DNA of 64,000 bases, taken from the NCBI GenBank assembly GCA_016197365.1, contig JACPVS010000006.1, positions 62,001 to 126,000 of the forward strand, in the 5' to 3' direction. Within the stretch, counting starts at the first letter, position 1, and each line of letters starts with the position of its first letter. The notes beneath the pieces were generated by a model. The model searched no databases and was not told the origin of the DNA. It was given only the letters and a program-made list of their open reading frames with translations. Source of the stretch: Mycolicibacterium cosmeticum. Its GTDB lineage: Bacteria > Actinomycetota > Actinomycetes > Mycobacteriales > Mycobacteriaceae. This document shows, one piece after another, positions 17,101 to 29,100 of the stretch. A program made the translations under genes and the position numbers.

Positions 17101-20100
17101 GCCCGCAACACCAGGGTGTTCACGAAGAATCCGATGACGTCGTTGAGTGCGGACTCGTCGCGGCCGGCGACGGGTGTACCGACCACGAGGTCGTCTCCGG
17201 CGCCGAGGCGGTGCAGCAGTGCGGCCACGCCGGCGTGCAGCAGCATCAGCGGGCTGACCTGCTGACGCGTTGCCTGGTTGCGCAGCGCCGCAGCGGTTTC
17301 CGCGGGCAGATCCAGGTACAGGACACCGCCCGCGCCGCTGGGCCGGGCCGGACGGCGCCGGTCGGTGGGCAAGGTCAGCTCATCGGGTGCGCCGGCCAGC
17401 GTGGCCCGCCAGAACTCACGCTGCTGGTCGCCGATCAGGTCCAGCAGTGCCCGTTGCCACAGCGTGTAATCGGCGTACTGCACCGGAAGGGCGGCCATCG
17501 GCGTGCCGTCACCGCTGATGCCGGCCTGGTAGGCGTGGTTCAGGTCGGCGAGGAACGGGCCGTCGGACCATTCGTCGGTGGCGATGTGGTGCAGCAGCAC
17601 CACCACGGTGTGCTCGCGCAGCTCCGTGCGGAACACGGTGACTCGCACCGGTATCTCGGTGTGCAGGTCGAACGGTCGTTGCACGGCGGTGGCGATCTGG
17701 CCCTCGACAGCGGCTGCGGCACAGTCGATGACCTCGACGGGCGCCGGGGTGCCCACGGCCAGGATGTCCTGCACGTAGTGGCCGTCGTGTTCGGTGAACA
17801 CGGTCCGCAACGACTCGTGGCGGGCGAGCACATCGGTGAGCGCACGCTCGAGAACGTCGATGCGCAGGTCACCGTCGACGCGAAAGGCGAGCGGATAGTT
17901 GTAGGCCATGCCGTGCTCGCCGAGGCGTTCCAGCAGGAGCAGCCGCTGCTGGGCCGGGGAAGCCGGGATGTGTTCGGGCCGTGGTGATGCCGCCAGTTCG
18001 GGGCGCGCCATCGCGGTCCGCGGCCGACCGTCCAGAGACGCCGCCAGTTCGGCGACGGTGGGCGCGTCGAAGACGTCGCGGATCGACATCTCGATGCCGA
18101 GCGTGGCGCGTACCCGATTGATCAGCCGGATGCTGACCAGTGAATGCCCGCCGAGGTCGAAGAAGTCGTCGTCCACGCCGACCGCGTCGAGGCCGAGCAC
18201 CTCACCGAACAGCGTGCACAGGCTCTCCTCGGTTGCCGTCTGGGGCGGCCGGCTCGGCGTCTGCTGTGGTGCGACCTCGGGCAGCGCGCGGATGTTGAGC
18301 TTGCCGTTGTCGGTCAGCGGTAGTTCGTCGAGCACCGCCATCGCCGCCGGCACCATGTAGCCGGGCAGCACGCCCTTGAGGTGGGTGCGGACCCGCCGGA
18401 TCAATTCCGGATCATCCTGCCCTGCGGGCACGAGGTAGCAGACCAGGCGGTGCGAGCCGGAGGTGAACGGATCGGGCCGGGCGATCACGGCGGCCTGTTT
18501 CACGTCGAGATGAGCCACCACTGCGCTCTCGATATCGCCGAGTTCGACGCGGTAGCCGCGGATCTTGACCTGATCGTCGGTGCGGCCCAGGAAGTCCAGG
18601 TTGCCGTCGGGACGGCGGACCACCAGGTCGCCGGTCCGGTACATCCGGGAATCCTCGTCCCCCGAATCGGTCTGGAACGGGTTGGCGACGAATCGGCCTG
18701 CGCTCAGTGCGGGTTGGCGCAGGTATCCGCGGGCCAGCCCGGCACCGGCGATGTAGAGCTCGCCCGGGGTCCCGTCGGGCACCGGCCGCAGCCAGGCGTC
18801 CAGGATGTGGCCGCGGGTGTTCCAGATCGGGGTGCCGACCGTCGGGGTCGCGCTGTCGTCGGTGCCGCCGCCGAGGGTGTTGATCGTGTATTCGGTGGGG
18901 CCGTAGAGGTTGTAACCGTAGCTGGTGTCGCTGTCGCGCAACCGGTTCCATACGGTGGCCGAGACGGCCTCCCCGCCGAGCAGCACCAGAACGGGTGCGT
19001 GGCCACCATCCAGCAGGCCTTGTTCGAACAGCAGCTGCGCGTAGGTCGGGGTGACGTTGATGACGTCGATCTCATGCTGGTGGCAGTAGGCGACCAGAGC
19101 GGTGGCGTCGCGGCGCAACTCCTCGTCGCAGATGTGCACCTCGTGACCCTCGATCAGCCACAACAATTCCTCCCACGACATGTCGAAGGAGAACGACACC
19201 GTGTGGGCAATGCGCAGCCGCCGCCCACCCGCCTTGGCGATGGCGGGCCCGAAGATGGCTTCGCGGTGGTTCAGGTGCATGTTGGTCAGCCCGCGGTGCG
19301 GGGTGAGCACACCCTTGGGTTTGCCGGTCGATCCGGAGGTGTAGATGACGTAGGCGGGCTCGTCCAGGCCGGGTCGGTGACCGGTCCACACTGTCGGTGC
19401 GGCAGCCGATTCCGCGCTGATGTCGGCGTCGTCGAGCACGATCACCGGGCAGGTCTCGGGCGTGACTGCCCCGATCCGGGCGGCGACGCTCCGAGTGGTC
19501 AGCACGCAGGCGGGTGCACCGTCGGCGAGCATGACGGCCAGCCGGTCGTCGGGATAGTCCAGTTCCAGTGGAAGGTATGCCGCACCGGAGCGCAGCACCG
19601 CGAACAGGGCCACGACGGCGGTGATGGAGCGCGGGATGGCCAGGGCCACCGTGCTCTCCGGACCGATGCCGCGGGCCCGCAGCAGACCCGCCATCTGGTT
19701 CAGCCGGGCGTCCAGCTGCCCGTAGTCGATGCTCTCGCCCCCGCAGACCAGCGCGGTGCTGCCGGTGGCGGTCGCACTGCGCTCGGCCAGCAGGTCGACC
19801 ACGGTGGCTTCCGGTATGGCGTGACGGGTCGAATCAGCATGAGCGGCCAGGGCTTCGGACTCGTCGGACAGCACCAGCTGCGCAGAGGCCAGCGAATCGG
19901 CCGGATTCAGGTGCACCAGGACCTGGCGCAACCGGTCCAGCAGGCGCTGTGCGTGCGTGCGATCCACCACGTCGGGGCGGTACTCCAGCTTCACCCAGAG
20001 CCGGCGGCCCGGCGACGCCACCCACGTCAGCGGGTAGTGCGAGGCGTCGACCGAATCGTGGCCGACGATCCCGTACTCGGTCTCCATGTCCGTGAACGTG

Positions 20101-23100
20101 TCGTCGTCCAGGAAGTTCTGCAGCACGTACAGGCTGTCGAACAGTTCGCCCTGGATGCCCGCCGCACGCTGGATGTCACCGAGGCCCAGGTATTCATGGT
20201 CCATCAACTGCAGGCGATCGTTCTGCACCGTGCGCATGGCATCGGCGGTCGAGGTCTGCGGCCGTAGCCTCACCCGCGTCGGCACCGTGTTGAGGAACAG
20301 CCCGATCACCGAGTCGATACCGTCGATATCGGTGGGCCGCCCGGCGACGGTCGACCCGAATACGACGTCGTCGGTGCCGGTTTCGTAGGCCAGCACGAGC
20401 GCCAGCGCGGTACTGATGAGAGCGTTCAGGGTCACGCCGCAATCCCGTGCGGCCTGGGTGAGCCGTGCGGTCTGTTCTTCTGTGAGGAAGAAGTCCAGGC
20501 GCAGCGCGAGGGTGGGCGCGGTGCCGACCGCCTCCGGTATCAGCAGCGTCGGCGCGGCCAGGTCGGCGAGAGCACCAGCCCACTGCCGTGCCGACTCGTC
20601 GCGGTCCTGTCCGGCCAGCCAGCTCAGGTAGTCGGTGAACTGAGCCGACGGTTCGGGCAGATTCGCCGACGAGGCCCCGTTTCGGGCGGCCGCGTATTCG
20701 GCGAACAGTTCGCGTAGCAGCTGTTCGCGTGACCACCCGTCCAGGAGCAGGAAGTGGTAGCTGAAGATCAGCCGGTCGATACCCGCGGTACGGATGACGG
20801 TGAACCGGGCCAGTGGCGGCACCGCGATGTCGAAGGTGCGCAACCGGTCCTCGGCGGTGATCGCCTCGATCCGGTCCTGCGCCTGTGCCGCGGTGAGTGC
20901 CGTCAGGTCGATGACTTCCGGTTCGCACTGCGGGCTTTCGGCGATGACCGCCACCGGTTGCGGCAGGTCATCGGCCCGGAAGCCGGATCTCAGGACCGGG
21001 TTGCGGCGCATCACGGCGCCGAAGGCGGCCTCCAGGGCGTGGGTGTCCACCGGGTCGGCGAAGTCGAACACGTTCTGCACGATGTACACCGCGGCATCGG
21101 AGTACCGCGCCTGGAAGTACACCCCCTCCTGCAGCGGGGACAGCGGCCAGACCGTCTGCACGGCATCGGCGCCGGCATCGATGACGTCGTCGATCTGCTG
21201 CTGGGTCAGCGCGACCAGCGGCAGGTCCGATGGCGTCAGTGACCCGGTCGCCGCAGTGATGGTGCCGAACTCCCGCAACACGGCGGCCCAGTGCCCGGCC
21301 AGTTCGCCGACCGAATCGGCGCCGAACCCACTGTCCGGGTAGGTCAGCGTGGCCCGCAGCCGCGGACCGTCCTGCGTCTCATCGCAGATGACGTTGATCT
21401 CCAACAGATACGGCGTGCCGAGGTCGGGATCGGGTTCAACGCGCAACGCGGCGACTTCCGGCGCCGACGCCCAGTCACCGTCGGCGTCCGACGCCCACCG
21501 GCCCAGGTAATTGAACAGCACTTGTGGTGCCGCCAGCCGGCCGAGGGCGGCCGCGGTCCGCAGGTTGCAGTAGCGCAGCTGGCCGAAGCCCAGCCCGCGG
21601 CCGGGGACGGCGCGCAGGGCTTCCTTGACCTCTTTGAGGACGGTGATGTGGTCGTCGGTGTGGCTTGCCGTCAGCCTGACCGGCGCGATGGCGGTGAACC
21701 AGCCGACGGTGCGGGACAGGTCGAGTTCCTCGCCCCACCCGTCGCGGCCGTGCCGCTCCAAGTCCAGCACCAGTGGGGCCGACACCCCGCGCCACCGTTG
21801 TACGGCGATATGCAGTGCGGCGACCAGTGTTTCGTTGACATCGGCATTGGCCGCCGCGGGCACGGTGGTCAGCAGCGGCGTGGTCTCGGCGGCGCTCAGC
21901 CGGATCTCGTGGTCGCGGGTCGACCCCACCGTCAGCGCGACGGTGTTCGCGTGCGGATCGAGTTCCGCACCGGGGGCCAGGGTGGCCGTCCAGTGTTCGA
22001 ACTCGGCCAGCCGCGCCGCGTGTTGGGCGTTCTCGTTGACGGTCCTGGCGAAACTGCGCAGCGAGGTCGGCACCGGCGCGAGACGCTGCTGGGCCCAGGC
22101 CTCCGCGAGATCGTCGATGATGATCCGCCACGACACGGCGTCGACAGTGAGGTGGTGGGCCAACAGCAGCAACCGGCCCTGCCGGTCGGAGCCGAGGTCG
22201 AAGAAGACCGCTTGCAGCACCACGCCGGCGTCGGGGTCCAGTCGGTCGGCGGCGGCATCGGATTCGGTGCCGATCAGCACCCGTAGGTCATCGTCCCCGC
22301 ACGCCGTCGCGTCGACGTGACGAACCGGAACATGTTCGGCTGCCGTGGTTTCCAGTGACCACAGCATCGGTGCCGGGCGGTGCAGCCGCAGTCGCAGTGC
22401 GTCGTGGCGGGCCACCACGGCGTTGACCACCGACTCGAGCTGCTGCTGGGTCGCACCGGCCGGTGTGCGCAGCAGCTCGCTCTGATTGAACCGCGACACG
22501 GTGCCACCGAGCTCGGCGAGCCGCTGCACGATCGGGGTCAGCATCACCTCACCCAGATCGGGCCCTGGGTCCGCCGGGCCATCCGGCTGCGGTGCGTGCG
22601 CGCCGGCCGCTTCGGCCAGCCCGGCAGGGGTGCGCGCGGTGAACACCTGTTGCGGGGTGATCCGCAGCCCTTGCCTGCGCGCCCGGTTCACCAGCTGGAT
22701 GGCGACGATGCTGTCGCCGCCCATGGAGAAGAAGTCGTCGTCGACACCGACTGCGGTACCGAGGATTTCGGTGCACAGTGCGGCCAGCACGGCGGCGGCG
22801 CCGTCGGCCGCCGCGACCGGAACCGGCGGCACGGCCGGCTCGGCCGGTGCGGGCAGCGCCGCGCGGTCCAGTTTCCCGTTGACCGTCAGCGGCAGCTTCT
22901 CCAGCGTGATGAGCGCCGACGGCACCATGTAGCCGGGCAGTGTTCTGGTGAGTTCGTCTCGGGCGGTGGCGATGTCGGCGCTGCCCACCAGGTAGCCGAT
23001 GAGCCGGGTCCGTCCGGCCTCGTCTGTGTGGACGGCCGCCGCGGCGTTGGTGACACCGGGCACGGCGGCCAGTGCCGACTCGACCTCACCCAGTTCGATG

Positions 23101-26100
23101 CGGTAGCCGCGCACCTTGACCTGCTGGTCGGACCGACCGACGTAGACGAGCTCGCCCGATTCGGTCCACATGGCGGTGTCGCCACTGCGGTACAACCGCT
23201 CCCCGCCGAACGGGTTCGCGACGAAGCGGGTGGCCGTCAGTCCGGCACGCCCCGCGTAGCCGCGGGCCAGTTGTCCACCGGCGATGTACATCTCGCCGAC
23301 CGTCCCGGTGGGTACCGGCTGCAGGGCGTTGTCCAGCAGGTGGATCTGCAGGCCGGGGATGGGTCCGCCGATGACACCGTGCGCCGCACCGGCGTCCGCC
23401 GCGGTCAGCGGCCGGAACGACACGTGCACGCAGGTCTCGGTGATGCCGTACATGTTGACCAACTGCGGGGCATCCGCGCGGTGCCGGTCATACCAGCCGG
23501 ACAGCCTGGAGGTGTCCAGGGCTTCACCACCGAAGACGACGTAGCGCAGGGACAGCGCGGGCCGACCGCGCCGGTCGGCCTCGATCAGGGGATAGAACGC
23601 CGACGGCGTCTGGTTGAGCACCGTCACGCCCTCGTCGGCCAGCAGGTCCACGAAGCGGTCCGGGTCCCGGGTCACCGCCTGCTCGACGATGACCAGTCGT
23701 CCGCCGTGCAGCAGCGCACCCCAGAGTTCCCAGGCCGAGAAGTCGAACGCGGCGGAATGGAACATCGTCCACACATCGGCAGGCCCGAGGTCGAACAGCG
23801 TTGCGGCACCGTCGAACAGCGCGGCCACCTGACGGTGCGCCACCGCCACGCCCTTGGGCACACCGGTGGAGCCGGAGGTGTAGATCAGGTAGGCGGGGTG
23901 GTCGGCGTCCAGCCGGACCACCGGGGCGGGTCCGGGGCGACGTGCCGCGTCGGCGAGCAGCACGGTGCGGGCCGCACCGGCGGGCACCCGATCAGGTGCA
24001 TCGGTGAGGACACACACGGGTGCGGAGTCGGTGACGATGTGCTGCAGCCGGGCGGCGGGTGAGTCGATGTCCAGCGGGACGTAGGCGCCACCTGCTTTGA
24101 GCACCGCCAGCAGCCCGACGATCAGGTCGGTGGAACGTGGCAGTGCGACTGCCACATGGGATTCCGGTCCGACGCCGAGATCGGCCAGGGTGGCCGCGAC
24201 GGCGGTGGCGCGTGCATCGAGCTCGGCGTAGGTGAGGCGCTCGGTGCCGCAGGTCACGGCGACGGCGTCCGGTGAGCGGCGGACCACCTCGGCGAACGTG
24301 TCGACGAGGGTGCGGTCCGGACCGGGCCTTGCCACGTCGGCGGCGACGAGTGCCCGTTCGGCGTCGGTGCGCAGGTCCAAGCCGGCGACCGGGGCGTCCG
24401 GATCGGAGGCGTAGGCGGACAGGATGTGTTCGACGCGTTCGGCGTAGCGCTCTGCCTGAGCCGCGCTCACCACGTCGGCGTCGTACTTGATCTCGATGCC
24501 GATGCGATCGTCGAGGTAGGCGACGAAGGACAGCGGGTAGTGCGGGGAGTCGGTGCCGGTGAACCGGTGGAACGTCAGCGCCCGCGGATCGTCCGGGGTT
24601 TCGGTGGAGGTGGCCGGGAAGTTCTCGACCACCACCATCGAGTCGAAGAATTCGCGTACCCCGGCCAACCGGGCCAGCTCGGCGAGCCCCAGGTGCTGGG
24701 CGTCGAGAAGTGCGCTCTGCTGGTCTTGCAGGGCCGTCATGACGTCGCCGATGGGGGTGGCGTGCTGCCAGGACATCGGCACGGGCAGCGTGTTGATGAG
24801 CAGTCCGACCAGGGAATCGGTGCCTGCCAGTTCGCCGCCGCGTCCGGAGACGGTGGAGCCGAACACGACGCGGGTGCGGTCCAGCAGCCGCCCGAGCAGC
24901 AGCCCCCACGCGCCGTGCAGCACAGTGCTCGGGGTGACCCCACGCTCGCGGGCGGTGCGGGTCAGTGCGGCACTCAGTTCGACCGACAGCCGGCGCACGG
25001 CACTGCGGTGCTCGCCGACGGTCTCCCGGCCTGTGGTGAGCAGGGTGGTGGGTTCGACCCCCGACAGCGCCGCCGACCACGCGGCGCGGGCCGTGTCGTC
25101 GTGTGCGGCCGCTGCGGTGTCGAAGTGGTCGCGCAGGGTGGCGATCACCGGGGACAGGCCGGTGGCCGCACCCAGGCCGGCGTTGTAGTAGCCGACGATG
25201 TCGCCGAAGATCACCGGATAGGACCAGCCGTCGGCCACGATGTGATGCATCGTCTGGATAAGCCGGTGTTCGGTATCGCCGAGCGACACCAGCGTGTAGC
25301 GCACCAGCGGGGCTTCCGACAGTGTGAAGGGTCGCGACAACTGTTGTTCGGCAATGGTTTTCACGTCGCCGTGGGCGACCGTGAATTCGACGGCGGCATC
25401 CGACCAGATGACCTGGGCGATCCGGCCGTCGCGCAGCTCGCGGAAGCCGGTCCGCAGCGCCTGGTGGCGGCGCACGGTCGCGGTCACGCCGGCACGCAGC
25501 AACTTCGCGTCCACGGGGCCGCTGATCTCGGCGATCTGCTGCACCCGGTAGGTGTCGACACCCTCGGTGTAAGTACTGTGGAAGTACATGCCCTCCTGCA
25601 GCGGCAGCAGGGGCAACACCTCCTCCACGTCACCGAGCTGCTGCCAGTCGTCGAGATCGTCCTGGCTGACGGCGATCAGACCGAAGTCCGACGGCGTGTG
25701 TCCGGTCAGTTCCGCACAACGGGTCAGCGCGGTCAGGGCGTCGGCCCACATGCCTGCCAGCTCCTGGACGTCGCCGGCGTCGATCAGCTGGGCGGGCCAG
25801 GACAGGGTCATGGTCAGCACCGGGCCGTCCGGGCCGTCCTCGGCAAGCGCGTTGATCTCCAACGGCATGGCCGGATTGGTCTTGTCGACCCCTTCGCGCA
25901 GCGCGCCGATACCGGCGACCGCCTCCCAGTCCCGGCCCGCTCCCCCGGCGAACCGGCCGAGGTAGTTGAACAGGATCTGCGGTGGCGCACCGTGTATGGG
26001 TGCCGACGCGTCGAGGTAGCGCAGCGCGCCGTAGCCCAGGCCGCGCCGGGGAACCGCACGCAGCTGCTCCTTGACGGCCTTGGCCGCGGCAGCCAGCGAG

Positions 26101-29100
26101 GACCCCGCGGCGAGCACATCCGCCCAGGCGACCGAGCCCGGGTCCACCGCCGCCGGGTAGATGGAGGTGAACCAGCCGACGGTCCGGGACAGGTCCAGAT
26201 GTCCGGGCAGCAGGTCCCCTTCGCGGCCGTGGCCCTCCAGGCTCAGCACGGTCGCCGTCGAATCGCGGTGTCCGCGATCGGTGCGCCACTGCGCCAACGC
26301 CAGACTCAGCCCGGTCAGCAGGACGTCGTTGACGCCGCCGTACATGGCGGCGGGCACGGCCGTCAGCAGGGCCGAGCTGATCTCGGTGGGCAGGGACACG
26401 CGGTGGCTGACGACGGTGGCTGCGGTGTCGACGGCCGGGTCGATGGGGCGCGTACCGAGGTCGGGGTCAGCGGTGGCGAGTACGCGGTTCCAGTGCGCGG
26501 CCTCGTCGGTGAACGTTGCCGCACTGAGGGTTTCGGACCAGGTGCGGAAGGAGGTCGGGGCGGGATCGACGGCCGGGGTTCGGCCCGCGGCGACGTCCGC
26601 CCACGCGCGGGACAGGTCGTCGGTGAGGATGCGCCAGGACACCCCGTCGATCACGAGGTGGTGGATGACCAGCAGTAGTTGACTCTCGACCTCGTCCCAG
26701 ATGGCCCGCACCATGGTGCCGGTCGCGGGATCCAGTTCGGCGGCCGCCGCGCTGACGGCGGCATCGACATCGGTGAGTGCTCCGGCGATCCGGGTCACGG
26801 CGGGTGCCGCGGCCGATTCAGGGACATGCAGGGTCCAGCCGTCGGCGTTGCGGTCGAGCCGGGCCCGCAACATGTCGTGTGCGCCGAGCACCGCGCCGAG
26901 CACGGATTCGATGTGCGCACCGGTGATTCCGGCCGGGGTGGCCACCACCATCGCCTGGTAGAAGTTGTCCAGCGGGGTGCCGGACTGTGCGGTTTCGGCG
27001 AGCATCGGCGTGGCCGAGATGGCGCCCACCCCACGGTCCGCGACGACGACGTCCGGTGTGGTCTGCGTGACCGACGCAGCCAGCGCGGACACCGTGCGGC
27101 GCCGGAAGACGTCGCGCGGGGTCAGCTGCAGGCCGGCCTTGCGGGCCTTGCCCGAGACCGCGATGGAGGAGATGCTGTCCCCACCGAGGGTGAAGAAGTC
27201 GTCGTCGATCCCGACCTCGGGAAGCCCGAGGACCTCGGCGAAGATGCCGGCCAGCAGTGCTTCACGGGCATCGCGTGGGGCGCGGGCCGCCCCGGCCGCC
27301 GGTGCGACGGGTTCGGGCAGGGCCTTGGTGTCCAGCTTTCCGTTCACGGTCAGCGGGACCGCGTCCAGCACGCCGTACAGCGCGGGCACCATGTAGTCGG
27401 GCAGCACCTGTGTCAGCGCCGCCCGAAGTTCGGCAGCGAGTTCGGCTTCATCCGAGGCATTTTCGGGCACTACGTAGGCGACGAGTTGTTTGGATGTGGC
27501 TGTGGGCCGGGCTATCACCACTGCGTGCCGGATCCCCGGCAGTGCCTGCAGCGCCGCGGCGACCTCACCGAGTTCCACCCGGTAGCCGCGGATCTTCACC
27601 TGATCGTCGCTGCGCCCGAAGAAGTCCAGGATGCCGCTACCGTCGGCGCGTCGGGCCACCAGGTCGCCGGTCCGGTACATCCGGCCGCCCGCGCGGTGCG
27701 GGTCGGCGACGAAGCGATCCGCGGTCAGCCCGGCGCGGTGCAGATAGCCCCGCGCCAAACCCGCTCCGGCGATGTACAACTCGCCGATCACGCCGTCGCG
27801 GACCGGGCGCAGCCACGCGTCCAGGACGTAGGCGCGGGTGTTCCAGATGGGTCGCCCCACCGTCGCGGTCACGCTGTCGTCGGTGCCGCCGCCGAGGGTG
27901 TTGATCGTGTACTCGGTGGGGCCGTACAGGTTGTACCCGGTGCTGTCCGGCCTGTCGCGCAACCGGTTCCAGACTTCGTCGGACACCGCTTCGCCACCCA
28001 GCAACACCAGGGTCGGCGCGTGGCTGGCACCGGGGGCGAGCGAAGCGACGGGGGAAGGTCCGTCGAGCAGGCCTTCTTCGAAGAGATGATGCGCATAACT
28101 GGGGGTGACGTTGATGACGTCCACCCGGTGCTCGTGGCAGTAGGCCACCAGTGCGGTGGCGTCGCGGCGCAGCTCCTCATCGCAGATGTGCACCTCGTGA
28201 CCCTCGACGAGCCACAGCAGTTCTTCCCACGACATGTCGAAGGAGAACGACACGGTGTGCGCCACCCGCAGGCGCCGGCCGCCGGCCTTGGCGATGGCCG
28301 GTTCGAAGATCTCCGCGCGATGGTTGAGCTGCATGTTGGTCAGGCCGCGGTACGGCGTCACCACACCCTTGGGCCGCCCGGTGGAGCCCGAGGTGAAGAT
28401 GACGTACGCCGGATGGTCGAGGCGCTGCGCACCGACGAAGTCACCGAGCTCGTTGTCGGACAACGCCGTTCCCGGCAGCGCGGACAACGCCTGCGCCACG
28501 GCGGCGCTGTCCGGGCTCAGCACGGTCGCGCCGAGACCGGTCTGATGCGCCGCGAGTTCGGTGGCGGCTTCGGGGCAGACCAGCAGGACGGGGCGGGCGT
28601 CGTCGAGCATGCCCGTGAGCCGGGCCAGCGGATAGTCGCGCTCCAGGGGCAGATAGGCCGCACCGGTGCGCAGCACGGCGAACAAGGTCACCACCATGTC
28701 CACCGAGCGCGGAAGTGCCAGTGCCACCACCTGTTCGGGCCCTGCTCCGTGGGTGATCAGCAGTCGGGCCAGCCGGTTGATCCGGGCGTCGAGGTCGGCG
28801 TAGGTGAGCTGCTCGGCGCCGAAGACCAGTGCGGTGTCCTCCGGGCACGACGCGGCGCGTGCGGCGAGCAGGTCGGCGATGGTGTCGTCGCCGATCTCGT
28901 GTTCGGCGCTGCGCCACTGGGTAACCAGCGCATGATGTTCGGAGTCCAGCGTCAGATCCAGCGACCCGACCTGGCTGCCGGGTTCGGTCAGCAGTAGCCC
29001 CACCGCGCGGCACAGTCGCGCGACCATCAGCGCCGCGGTGTCGGCGTTGATCACGTCGGGCCGGTACTCCAGCTTGATGCGCAGCCGCTCCCCCGGGGTC

